Below, piece after piece: positions 30,983 through 38,982 of a DNA stretch of 64,000 nt (positions are counted from its first letter, which is position 1; each line of letters opens with the position of its first letter). This DNA is from UMGS172 sp045592985 (GTDB lineage: Bacteria > Bacillota > Clostridia > Oscillospirales > Acutalibacteraceae): contig JAZNVU010000026.1 in the NCBI GenBank assembly GCA_045592985.1, positions 1 to 64,000 of the forward strand. Direction: 5' to 3'. The translations under genes were made by a program, and so were the position numbers. A model generated the notes under the pieces. That model ran no database searches. It saw nothing but the letters and a program-made list of their open reading frames with translations, and was not told the origin of the DNA.

Positions 30983-32149
30983 ATGAGACTCATTTTTCGC
31001 AAAATCGCTGACTACATCCGCGAATGTGACAAATTATTATATATTCTCAGTATAGTGGCAACGCTGTTTGGCGCGGTCGCTGTTTTGTCATCGACATTTT
31101 TTTTAAACGGCCGTGATCCGGGCGACTTTTTGATGCAGATATTTTCAATGCTACTGGGTCTTGTTGCCGTAATCATCATAAGCAGTTTTAATTATAAAAC
31201 CTTTATTAAATTTTGGCCGATAATTGCTCTTATAGGTCTTTCCTTTGTTGTTTTGACCTTTTTCTACGGTTTTGCACCGGGAAATACTGACGACAAGGCA
31301 TGGCTTATGTTACCGGGTGGCGTATCATTTCAGCCTGCGGAGTTGCTGAAAGTTTGTTTTGTTATATCCTTTTCTTATCATTGTCTTACGATAGGTGACA
31401 AAACAAAATCCTTCCTTCACACCTGCCTTTTGGCTATACATGGCGGTATTCCTGTTGTGCTTATACATCTTCAAGGCGATGACGGAAGCGCACTGGTTTT
31501 TGCTATTATGACAATAGGCATGATGTTTGCTGCAGGCGTAAAATTAAGATACTTTATAATTGCCCTTTGTGCTGTTGTAGTCGCACTGCCATTCGCGTAC
31601 TTTTTTGTTATGAACGACGACCAACGTTCTCGAATCGGAGCTTTGTTCTTCGGCACAGAATCAGACTACCTTGGAACCTTGTACCAGCAATGGCGCGGAC
31701 GTGTCGCTATGGCAAACGGCGGTTGGTTCGGTGAAGGATTGTTTAAAGGCACGCTTGTCCAAAGTGGGTCAATACCTGAAGGATACAACGATTTTATCTT
31801 CACAAGCATTGGTGAGGAGTTCGGATATATTGGTTGTATCGCAGTTCTGATTCTTATGGCTGCAATTTGCATCCGTATTTTACGCATCGGGTTCCTTGCC
31901 AACAACAAGGCAGGGTTAGTAATATGTACGGGCATTTTCAGTATGCTTTTTGCCCAGAGTGTTATAAATATCGGAATGTGTTTGTGGCTGTTACCTGTAA
32001 TCGGCGTTACACTTCCTTTTTTCAGTGCAGGAGGAACTTCACTTTTGTGTACCTATCTTGGTATAGGTGTTGTCATGAGCGTGTACATGCACCGAGATTC
32101 CGATACCACATATCTCCCCCACCGCAAATTAAAGCATTTTGATGATTGA
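30983..32149 (+). CDS. RodA/FtsW/SpoVE family glycosyltransferase
   Basis: A 388-residue polytopic membrane protein of the SEDS family with about ten helices. Family landmarks: WLMLPGGVSFQPAELLKV, HLQGDDGSALVFA (the catalytic Asp region), an outside loop with WRGRVAMANGGWFGEG, and FTSIGEEFGYIG followed by LPVIGVTLPFFSAGGTSLL. SEDS proteins polymerise lipid II into peptidoglycan with a partner class b PBP. No PBP gene is next to it, so whether it is RodA, FtsW or SpoVE is not decided; the length and gene context favour RodA-type. Confidence 0.88.
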   Translation: MRLIFRKIADYIRECDKLLYILSIVATLFGAVAVLSSTFFLNGRDPGDFLMQIFSMLLGLVAVIIISSFNYKTFIKFWPIIALIGLSFVVLTFFYGFAPGNTDDKAWLMLPGGVSFQPAELLKVCFVISFSYHCLTIGDKTKSFLHTCLLAIHGGIPVVLIHLQGDDGSALVFAIMTIGMMFAAGVKLRYFIIALCAVVVALPFAYFFVMNDDQRSRIGALFFGTESDYLGTLYQQWRGRVAMANGGWFGEGLFKGTLVQSGSIPEGYNDFIFTSIGEEFGYIGCIAVLILMAAICIRILRIGFLANNKAGLVICTGIFSMLFAQSVINIGMCLWLLPVIGVTLPFFSAGGTSLLCTYLGIGVVMSVYMHRDSDTTYLPHRKLKHFDD

Positions 32150-32467
32150 TTGCCAAGACTCCTTAATTACTGTCACCATGTAATTAAGGAGTTTTATTAT
32201 GCCCGGTGCATACAATTTTACAAACGCGCTTACTTTTTCTGCAGCAGAAATTATAGGTATTCTGTATTCTTTGCCAAAAAACATATAAACATCTTTGGCT
32301 GGCATATCAAGAAAACTAACATCGCGTCCGTACGCGGTTTTTTCCATAACGCTATAACTTTTACCCATAAATAATACGGCAATAAGGCAAGCCATAAGTA
32401 TTACAAAGGTAACAATGCCTGAACGCATTGCAAGATATATACTTTCTTTTGTTTTTAACTTCTTCAC
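32129..32467 (-). CDS. Small membrane-anchored protein downstream of spoIIP
   Basis: A 112-residue protein starting at a GTG 5 bases after the spoIIP stop, with AAGGACGG as ribosome site. It has one N-terminal membrane helix (SGIVTFVILMACLIAVLFM) and a short outside domain with KDVYMFFGKEYRIPII. I do not recognise a family. Its last 21 bases overlap the end of the converging RodA-like gene, and the terminator hairpin of that gene lies inside this coding sequence. Position after spoIIP hints at a sporulation role, which is inference. Confidence 0.65.
   Translation of the reverse strand: MKKLKTKESIYLAMRSGIVTFVILMACLIAVLFMGKSYSVMEKTAYGRDVSFLDMPAKDVYMFFGKEYRIPIISAAEKVSAFVKLYAPGIIKLLNYMVTVIKESWQSIIKML
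32158..32196 (+). terminator. Terminator of the RodA-like gene
   Basis: ACTCCTTAATTAC TGTCACCAT GTAATTAAGGAGTTTTA: a 13-pair stem with a T run on the plus strand, located inside the converging small membrane-protein gene. Confidence 0.8.
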
Positions 32468-32472
32468 TATAA

Positions 32473-33522
32473 TTACCGTCCTTGAGAGTCAAGCAAGGTC
32501 ACAAGCGACCTTCCCACAAGTTCGCCTGAATACAATGCATGTTCAAGCGTATTTGCGTCCGTACCCATTTCAAGCAAAATAGAGCCCGTTGTAAGGTTTT
32601 GATTGTACTTAGCAGATTTAAGCAAGATTGGTCGGGCAAAAGATGGGTATGTAGATTCGAAAACGTATTGAAGTTTCATTGCAAGTTTTAGGTTTTCTCG
32701 CCAATTTGGATGCCCTGTAATACTACCCGTTTGACTGCCCATCACAAGCATGACCTGTGCAGCTTCTTTTCCGTTGACCGAAACTGTCGGTGCTATTTTG
32801 TCGTTATCTCCGCTTGCTATAGAATCGCGGTGGACGTCAATGGCAATCTTTATTGACGGATACTGTTTAAGCAATGCTTTTACCGTCTCTGCCGAACGCG
32901 TGTAACTACCCGTATATCCCGGATAATCATGCAGGGTGGTATTATGAATAACCTCATACCCTGCGTGTCTTAATTGTTCAGCAATCCTTTCGCCGACAGC
33001 CACAACATTTTTTGTATTATCTGTAGTTCGTGTATTATCCTCCTCGGTGTACGCACTTTTATCCTCCAAAAAATAAGACTCGGTCGCATGAGTATGATAA
33101 ATAAGCACCTGCGGCCCGTTTTCTTTACTTATGGAATACTCCAGATTTTCCGAAAGACTTTGTCCTATATTTATTGTCTCTTTGCACTTATTATTGATGT
33201 ACACTTTGGAATATGATGTATTGGCGCTGTATGGTGAAACGGTTTTTTGAATGATATTACCTATAACCTTTTTTTCCACAGCGACACTGACTGGCAGATG
33301 TTCCGAAATGTTTGAAATGGCAGAATTGGACGGTCTGATTATCTCGGTAACCGTTTCATTGTTGCGATTCTCGTTTTGAAAACCGTACAACTGCGGCGAA
33401 ATAGCCACGCAGGCTGCCTTTAAAAAATTATCATACGGTTCAAGCACAACTAAACTTGAAACCGCAATTATCACTATCATAAGCACCGACAAAAGCATTA
33501 ACGCAAAATCAGGTTTTTTCAT
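32473..33522 (-). CDS. spoIIP: Stage II sporulation protein P
   Basis: A 349-residue protein with one N-terminal membrane helix (FALMLLSVLMIVIIAVSSLVV) and an outside catalytic region. Family landmarks: QVLIYHTHATESYF (first zinc ligands), VVAVGERIAEQLR, HDYPGYTGSYTRS, KIAIDVHRDSI and GSILLEMGTDANT. SpoIIP is an amidase/endopeptidase that removes peptidoglycan during engulfment with SpoIID and SpoIIM. ATG 33522 is preferred to one nine codons upstream because GGGAAAAG precedes it. gpr lies just upstream, so spore genes cluster here. Confidence 0.93.
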   Translation of the reverse strand: MKKPDFALMLLSVLMIVIIAVSSLVVLEPYDNFLKAACVAISPQLYGFQNENRNNETVTEIIRPSNSAISNISEHLPVSVAVEKKVIGNIIQKTVSPYSANTSYSKVYINNKCKETINIGQSLSENLEYSISKENGPQVLIYHTHATESYFLEDKSAYTEEDNTRTTDNTKNVVAVGERIAEQLRHAGYEVIHNTTLHDYPGYTGSYTRSAETVKALLKQYPSIKIAIDVHRDSIASGDNDKIAPTVSVNGKEAAQVMLVMGSQTGSITGHPNWRENLKLAMKLQYVFESTYPSFARPILLKSAKYNQNLTTGSILLEMGTDANTLEHALYSGELVGRSLVTLLDSQGR

Positions 33523-33575
33523 AACTTTTCCCTTTGCAAGTTTTTTCACATAATTATATGAAAAAACGATTGCAA

Positions 33576-34424
33576 TTATACTATACCAATAAGTACTTCG
33601 GGGTCAATTTCAGGTTGTAATACCCTATTTAAAGCCGTTGAAATCACCTTGGAAGCACGGTGCGTCAAGCGATCGATATCACGAGGAGTAACAATAAGCG
33701 GTTCATGGTCGCGAGTACTGTGTCCCGTAAGGTCATAGCAAAGGGTTGCGGCCTCAACAACTGTTGGAACACCTATTGATATACATCTCACACCCACTGT
33801 GCTCCGGCTTATTTCGTCACGTGAGTTACCCACACCCGAGCCGGGAGATATACCCGAATCGCTGATTTGTACCGTGTTACCCAAACGAGACACCTCTCTT
33901 GCAGCCAAAGCATCAATAATAATGATTACCGAGGGTGACACTTTACCTACCGTCCCATCGACTATCTCCTTGACCTCCATACCCGTCTGACCGAGGACAC
34001 CCGGAGAAAGCACCGAAACCGGTCTTAAACCTTTTAGCCCTATTTTTTGAGCAAGTTCACTCGAAATGTGACGCGTTGCCAATATACCGCTTGCTGTGTT
34101 GGGTCCAAGAGCATCTGGCGTAATGGTAGTGTTTCCAATACCCACAACAAGAGCCGTACCTTCTATATCGCCTATGACACTTTTCAACTCTTTTTCCAAG
34201 ATATCATCAATGTCCTCAAGTTCAAATAGATTGATACCACACGCCGATTCTAAAGTGATATATTTTCCTATCGGTTTATTAAGCACCGCTGCGGCACTGT
34301 GGTTGCTAATTTTAACAGTGGACACTCTTATGTTTTTCTCTTCATATTTTTCAACCGATATTCCGCTTTTATTATTCACCTTATCTGCAGCGAACTCAAC
34401 CGCCAAGTCGGTCCTTACATTCAT
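33576..34424 (-). CDS. gpr: Germination protease GPR
   Basis: A 282-residue spore protease. It begins MNVRTDLAVEFA, the usual autocleavage/substrate-like start, and contains ALVVGIGNTTITPDALGP, VSVLSPGVLGQTGMEV, VIIIIDALAAREVSRLG and SDSGISPGSGVGNSR, all typical of GPR (DUF1256-like core). It degrades small acid-soluble spore proteins during germination. It is upstream of spoIIP in the same orientation with about 50 bases between. Confidence 0.95.
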   Translation of the reverse strand: MNVRTDLAVEFAADKVNNKSGISVEKYEEKNIRVSTVKISNHSAAAVLNKPIGKYITLESACGINLFELEDIDDILEKELKSVIGDIEGTALVVGIGNTTITPDALGPNTASGILATRHISSELAQKIGLKGLRPVSVLSPGVLGQTGMEVKEIVDGTVGKVSPSVIIIIDALAAREVSRLGNTVQISDSGISPGSGVGNSRDEISRSTVGVRCISIGVPTVVEAATLCYDLTGHSTRDHEPLIVTPRDIDRLTHRASKVISTALNRVLQPEIDPEVLIGIV

Positions 34425-34487
34425 AAAAACACCTCTGAAATTTAATATTATCCAAACAAGGTGTTTTATCCAAACAAAAAACCAATG

Positions 34488-34515
34488 CTTGTTTTTTATT
34501 CAAGCATTGGTTTAA
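34488..34515. terminator. Hairpin between gpr start and the surface-protein stop
   Basis: AAACCAATGCTTG TTTTTTATT CAAGCATTGGTTT with a T-rich neighbourhood, placed after the stop of the MBG-domain gene on the minus strand. Confidence 0.75.
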
Positions 34516-34519
34516 AATT

Positions 34520-36055
34520 TTATTTGCGGAACAACTTCTTTATTCCTCTGATTATAGACTTCAGTTCCTCAGTCTTGTTGAAGAATATCATACCGAAGAA
34601 CAGTGCTACTATAATAAGTACAAGACCCACTATTACACCGATGATAATAAGCAGTACAATAAAAACTGTCGCAACGGTTGAACGTTTTTCTTTCGAATCC
34701 TCTTCGTCGGTTGCTTCTTTGTCGGCAACCAACATAAACTGTGTACACTCATCGGTTGTAAGCAAAACAGTATCGGTTGCTGTAGTTTTAAAGCACGTAA
34801 CTGCACCGTTTGACATCAACTGATAAACTGCAATTTCCTTACCGTTGTATTCAGCGGGAACCGGGAACAAAACAGTAATATCTCCGTCAAAGTCTTCAAA
34901 GGAAATATTGTATGCTGAAACAACTTTTCCCCAAGCCGCATTGTCAAACAATATTTTGTAATCCGAATCGGTAGCCGAAATCGGTGTAACAGTAAAGCTT
35001 GCCGACTTATCAAAAAACCCGCTTATCGAAACATTGCTCTCTTTGTCGGTAACAGTATTGTTTGAATGGTTTGATACGGTGAAAACGCCTTCTTTGAAAA
35101 TTATGTCATAGTTCTCACTGTTGCCGCTAAGCGTCAAGGTTCCCATAGTAATGACGTAAGTTCCCACATCATTACCGGGAGTGCGTGCAAGGTCGCCTAT
35201 GAGTTTATCGTCACCTAAAAGTTCACCCGATAAACTGTATGTAAGTTCAGGTTCTGCTTCACCCAGAGTCATAACGGTATTGACCGCCGTTACGGTTAAT
35301 ACTCTCGGTGTTATTTCAGCAGGTAATTGCACCTTTTGGGTAACTATTCTAAAACCTGCGGCATCCCTTCCGACAAGTTTGAATCCATCTATAATAACAG
35401 CATTTGCTTTTTTGACGTTGGCATCGTTAAATTTGGCTGAAGTAACTTCAACACCGACATCAACACCATCGCCTATACCCTCAAGTTTCAAAAATTCGGA
35501 TGGTACTGAGGCACTATTATTACCGTCATATATTTTCGATACCTTCTTGCCTTCGACCGCTTTTACGGTAACTTCAATAAGTTTCGGTGCGCTTGTGTTG
35601 GCAAATACAAGATTGTAATCGGTCTTACCCTCAGGCAGTTCAACCTCTTCTGAGCCCTCCTCATTTTCGTAAGAAATAACCAATCCGTCTTCGGGATACA
35701 AAACCGCATAGAATGTATGATTATCAACAAAAATCGAACTGTCTTGCGAAGATACGGTAAATGCAAATCTTTCGCCAAGCGATATCGAAAAACTGTACCT
35801 GTCGGCAAAACTGTTTCCGGCATTAAGAATAAAACTGTTAACTTCAACAGGAGCCAAGTAAACATCGTTTTCATCGTCAAAAGTTTCTTTTTCAACCTTA
35901 ACAGTAAACTGTCCGCCTGTGGGGGTTGCGCCATCCACAGTTGCCGAGACATTAACGTGATACTGAATCGGTTGTTCTACACCTGTGGCTCCTACCGACA
36001 AAGGTACTGCAAAAATAAGTATTGCAATTAAAATACAGAGTATCTTTTTTAACAT
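34520..36055 (-). CDS. Membrane-anchored surface protein with YDG and MBG domains
   Basis: A 511-residue protein. Signal peptide MLKKILCILIAILIFAVPLS with the cut near VGA-TG, then a Cna-like/fibronectin-like region (VNVSATVDGATPTGGQFTV), a YDG repeat (SKIYDGNNSA at about 215 and LPAEITPRVLTVTA), an MBG repeat (PELTYSLSGELLGDDKLIG to YDIIFKEGVFTVS) and a stalk. Near the C terminus is one membrane helix (VFIVLLIIIGVIVGLVLIIVA) followed by FRK-type basic residues. No LPxTG sorting signal. MBG/YDG domains form extracellular stalks and adhesins. ATG 36055 follows GGAGGGG; the reading frame is open much farther upstream but that part is opposite glpK. The ligand is unknown. Confidence 0.85.
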   Translation of the reverse strand: MLKKILCILIAILIFAVPLSVGATGVEQPIQYHVNVSATVDGATPTGGQFTVKVEKETFDDENDVYLAPVEVNSFILNAGNSFADRYSFSISLGERFAFTVSSQDSSIFVDNHTFYAVLYPEDGLVISYENEEGSEEVELPEGKTDYNLVFANTSAPKLIEVTVKAVEGKKVSKIYDGNNSASVPSEFLKLEGIGDGVDVGVEVTSAKFNDANVKKANAVIIDGFKLVGRDAAGFRIVTQKVQLPAEITPRVLTVTAVNTVMTLGEAEPELTYSLSGELLGDDKLIGDLARTPGNDVGTYVITMGTLTLSGNSENYDIIFKEGVFTVSNHSNNTVTDKESNVSISGFFDKSASFTVTPISATDSDYKILFDNAAWGKVVSAYNISFEDFDGDITVLFPVPAEYNGKEIAVYQLMSNGAVTCFKTTATDTVLLTTDECTQFMLVADKEATDEEDSKEKRSTVATVFIVLLIIIGVIVGLVLIIVALFFGMIFFNKTEELKSIIRGIKKLFRK

Positions 36056-36148
36056 ATATTCCCCTCCAAAGTACAGAGTGTTTATTAATTTTATAATATT
36101 CGGCATAAAAAAACAAGTGTTTTTCCCATTACAATGCCGCAACAACCC

Positions 36149-36164
36149 ATTACAATATTGTAAT
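36149..36164. promoter_or_regulatory. Perfect palindrome ATTACAATATTGTAAT before glpK
   Basis: A 16-base palindrome immediately upstream of the glpK -35 box. A half-like copy, CCCATTACAAT, recurs 21 bases upstream (two helical turns), suggesting a dimer-pair operator. The regulator is unknown. Confidence 0.5.
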
Positions 36165-36165
36165 A

Positions 36166-36194
36166 TTGAAATCGCGCAGAAAAGATAGTATAAT
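36166..36194 (+). promoter_or_regulatory. glpK promoter
   Basis: TTGAAA (36166-36171), 17-base spacer, TATAAT (36189-36194); ATG 36225 follows GGACGGTGAC. Confidence 0.75.
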
Positions 36195-36224
36195 ATAAAA
36201 AAGATGATTTTTGGACGGTGACAT

Positions 36225-37706
36225 ATGAAAAAATATGTTTTGGCTTTAGACGAAGGAACCACAAGTGTTCGCAGTATATTGTTTGACAAAAACGGTGATA
36301 TTGTCAGCATGGCGCAGCACGAATTCACCCAAATATATCCGAACCCGGGATGGGTAGAACACGACCCAATGGAGATATATGCCAACCAATACGCTTCTCT
36401 TACCGAGTGCATCACAAAGGTAGGTGTGTCTGCCGATGAAATTGCTGCTATAGGCATTACCAACCAACGTGAGACTACCGTTCTTTGGAACAAGACCACC
36501 GGTAAACCTATATGCAACGCTATTGTGTGGCAGTGTCGCAGAACTGCCGATATTTGCAAGCAGTTGATACTTGACGGGCATGAGGAATACATAAAAAAGA
36601 CAACCGGTCTTAAGTGTGACGCGTATTTTAGCGGAACCAAAATCAAATGGTGCCTCGATAATATCCCTGGTGCCAGAGAATTGGCAGAGAAAGGTGAACT
36701 GCTTTTCGGAACAGTCGACACTTGGCTTTTGTGGAAACTGACCGACGGTAAAGTGCATGCCACCGACCGTACTAATGCCAGCCGAACCATGCTTTACAAT
36801 ATTCACAGTGGCGAATGGGATGACAAAATGCTAAAAATTCTTGACATCCCCAAATCTATCTTGCCCGAGGTAAAAAGCAGTAGTGAAGTTTTTGGATATG
36901 TAAATATTTTCGGTGCAAACATCCCTATAAGTGGCATTGCAGGTGACCAACAAGCCGCACTTTTTGGTCAGGGCTGTTTTGCCGAGGGTGATATGAAAAA
37001 CACCTACGGTACAGGATGTTTCTTGCTTGCTAACACAGGTACAACCGCCGTTTTGAGTAACAACGGACTGCTTACTACTGTTGCCGCTACCGAAAAAGGT
37101 AAACCGGTTGAATATGTCCTTGAGGGAAGCGTGTTTGTGGGCGGTGCTGTAATTCAATGGCTTCGCGACGAACTTGGTCTTATACGCGACTCAAAAGACA
37201 GCGAATATTTTTCGACCAAAATTAAAAGTACTGACGGTGTCTATGTTGTACCTGCGTTTGCAGGTCTTGGTGCACCGTATTGGAATATGCAGGCTCGAGG
37301 AACAATAACAGGACTGACTCGTGGCACAGGCAGAAACCATATTATTCGCGCAGCATTGGAGTCAATTGCCTTCCAAACCGAAGACGTCATAGCATCCATG
37401 AAGGCTGACATGGGAAAAGAACTCAACATCTTAAAGGTCGATGGTGGCGCTTCTGCCAACCGCTTTTTGATGCAATTTCAATCCGACATATCAAATATTT
37501 TGGTAGCACGTGCCGTATCGGGAGAAGCAACAGCCTTGGGTGCAGCCTTCCTGGCTGGTCTTTCGGTTGGTTTTTGGGAAAACAAAGAACAAATTTTAGC
37601 GATGATGCAAAAAGGTGATACATTTAAACCGCAAATGTGTTCAGAAGAACGAATGAATTTGCTTGACGGCTGGCACAAAGCGGTAAACGCATGCATGGCT
37701 TTTTAG
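36225..37706 (+). CDS. glpK: Glycerol kinase
   Basis: A 493-residue FGGY kinase. It starts YVLALDEGTTSVRSILF (phosphate 1 loop), has AIGITNQRETTVLWNKTTGKP, GDQQAALFGQ, and the C-terminal ILKVDGGASANRFLMQFQSDI adenosine motif. It phosphorylates glycerol to glycerol-3-phosphate. The next gene, a lipase-like hydrolase, starts 9 bases downstream, so breakdown of glycerides and use of glycerol may be linked. No glpF or glpD is in the window. Confidence 0.96.
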   Translation: MKKYVLALDEGTTSVRSILFDKNGDIVSMAQHEFTQIYPNPGWVEHDPMEIYANQYASLTECITKVGVSADEIAAIGITNQRETTVLWNKTTGKPICNAIVWQCRRTADICKQLILDGHEEYIKKTTGLKCDAYFSGTKIKWCLDNIPGARELAEKGELLFGTVDTWLLWKLTDGKVHATDRTNASRTMLYNIHSGEWDDKMLKILDIPKSILPEVKSSSEVFGYVNIFGANIPISGIAGDQQAALFGQGCFAEGDMKNTYGTGCFLLANTGTTAVLSNNGLLTTVAATEKGKPVEYVLEGSVFVGGAVIQWLRDELGLIRDSKDSEYFSTKIKSTDGVYVVPAFAGLGAPYWNMQARGTITGLTRGTGRNHIIRAALESIAFQTEDVIASMKADMGKELNILKVDGGASANRFLMQFQSDISNILVARAVSGEATALGAAFLAGLSVGFWENKEQILAMMQKGDTFKPQMCSEERMNLLDGWHKAVNACMAF

Positions 37707-37715
37707 GAGATAATC

Positions 37716-38645
37716 ATGAACATACAAATAGTACAAAAACAAGTGCTGTCTTCGGATAAAAAGCACCACCTCAAAGGAATCATATACTTGCCCGTTGCCA
37801 ATCCTAAGGGACTTCTTCACGTTGTTCACGGTATGACTGAACACATTGGAAGATATGATAAATTCATGTGCGAAATGGCAGAAAACGGATTTATCTGCTT
37901 CGGATATGACCACTTAGGTCACGGACAAACCGCTAGTGAAGACGAGCGCGGTTTTATCGCAAGCGAAAACGGTTTTGAAAGACTGTGCGAAGACGTAAAA
38001 GTGTTTTCCGACAGTGTAAGGGCTGAATTTGGCAATGAACTTCCCTATTACCTGCTTGGTCATAGTATGGGCTCGTTTATAGTTCGGTTGGCGGCTGTGA
38101 AATACGTTAAACCTGATAAACTTATTGTTATGGGTACAGGCGGTCCTAATCCTGTTGCAGGAATGGGAATTCTTGTTGCAAAAGCACTTAAGAAAATGTA
38201 TGGTGAAAGGCACATTTCACCTTTGCTTGACAAAATGGCTTTTGGCTCGTACAACAGCAAATTCAAAAAAGAAAATGACAGTAAAGCCTGGCTTACAAAG
38301 GATATCACAGTGCGTGACCGATACCGCAACGAACCCCTTTGTATGTTCAAATTCTCGGTCAGCGCAATGCAAGACCTTATAACACTTAACAAAAACAGTA
38401 ACCTTGGCGAATGGTTTAAATCGGCATCTCAGGTTTGCCCAATTTTGCTTGTATCGGGCGTTTTAGACCCTGTCGGCAATTACGGAAAAGGTGTTAAAAC
38501 AGTTTACAATAAACTTAAAAGCCAAGGAGCCAACGTTACTTTGAAACTGTATGACAACTGCCGTCACGAAATATTAAACGATGACTGTTATGCTACCGTT
38601 ATTGATGACATCTGCAACTTTTTGGGGGTACATAACAATGGCTAA
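37716..38645 (+). CDS. Alpha/beta hydrolase, monoacylglycerol lipase-like
   Basis: A 309-residue serine hydrolase of the Hydrolase_4 type. LLHVVHGMTEHIGRYD opens the core, LLGHSMGSFIVRL is the nucleophile elbow (G-x-S-x-G with Ser in HSMGS), and the acid and His lie in SGVLDPVGNYGKG and DNCRHEILND. This fits monoacylglycerol lipases/lysophospholipases. It is directly after glpK and overlaps the next small gene by 8 bases. Cytoplasmic: no signal peptide. Confidence 0.88.
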   Translation: MNIQIVQKQVLSSDKKHHLKGIIYLPVANPKGLLHVVHGMTEHIGRYDKFMCEMAENGFICFGYDHLGHGQTASEDERGFIASENGFERLCEDVKVFSDSVRAEFGNELPYYLLGHSMGSFIVRLAAVKYVKPDKLIVMGTGGPNPVAGMGILVAKALKKMYGERHISPLLDKMAFGSYNSKFKKENDSKAWLTKDITVRDRYRNEPLCMFKFSVSAMQDLITLNKNSNLGEWFKSASQVCPILLVSGVLDPVGNYGKGVKTVYNKLKSQGANVTLKLYDNCRHEILNDDCYATVIDDICNFLGVHNNG

Positions 38646-38817
38646 TTCCAACTGTGACACCTGCACAAATTATGTTTATGACGAAGATTGTGACAGTTAC
38701 GTCTGCCTTGTCAACATGGACGAGGATGATTTTATGAGATATGTAATAAGCGGTCAGAACAAATGCCCGTATTTTCGTCTCGATGATGAATATGCAATAG
38801 TGCGAAAACAGAATTAA
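38638..38817 (+). CDS. Small cysteine-rich protein (DUF6472-like)
   Basis: A 59-residue protein with Cys pairs: NCDTCTNYVYDEDCDSYVC and a later CPYF. ATG 38638 is preceded by GGGGGT and overlaps the stop of the hydrolase gene. The Cys spacing resembles small zinc- or iron-binding proteins of Clostridia annotated as DUF6472. Its partner is unknown; the tight coupling suggests it is made with glpK and the lipase. Confidence 0.65.
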   Translation: MANSNCDTCTNYVYDEDCDSYVCLVNMDEDDFMRYVISGQNKCPYFRLDDEYAIVRKQN

Positions 38818-38897
38818 AAAAGTTCATTTAAACGTTAACTGTATCAGCATTATAAAAACAGACCGTAAAATTAATCAAAACAGAAAACTAAAGTAAC

Positions 38898-38937
38898 AAA
38901 AAACTGATTCCGATAAAAAACGGAATCAGTTTTTTTT
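38898..38937. terminator. Terminator after the glpK unit
   Basis: AAAAAACTGATTCCG ATAAAAAA CGGAATCAGTTTTTTTT; A and T runs on both sides make it usable for galT too. Confidence 0.9.
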
Positions 38938-38982
38938 AAAAGTTTAGTTTTGTCTACAATAGTGTGGTGTTGTATGCATTCC

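Noticed and set aside
36056..36790. Open frame upstream of the surface protein ATG on the minus strand
   Set aside because: It lies opposite glpK, has no ribosome site and lacks a signal peptide at its start; the ATG at 36055 follows GGAGGGG and begins a signal peptide.
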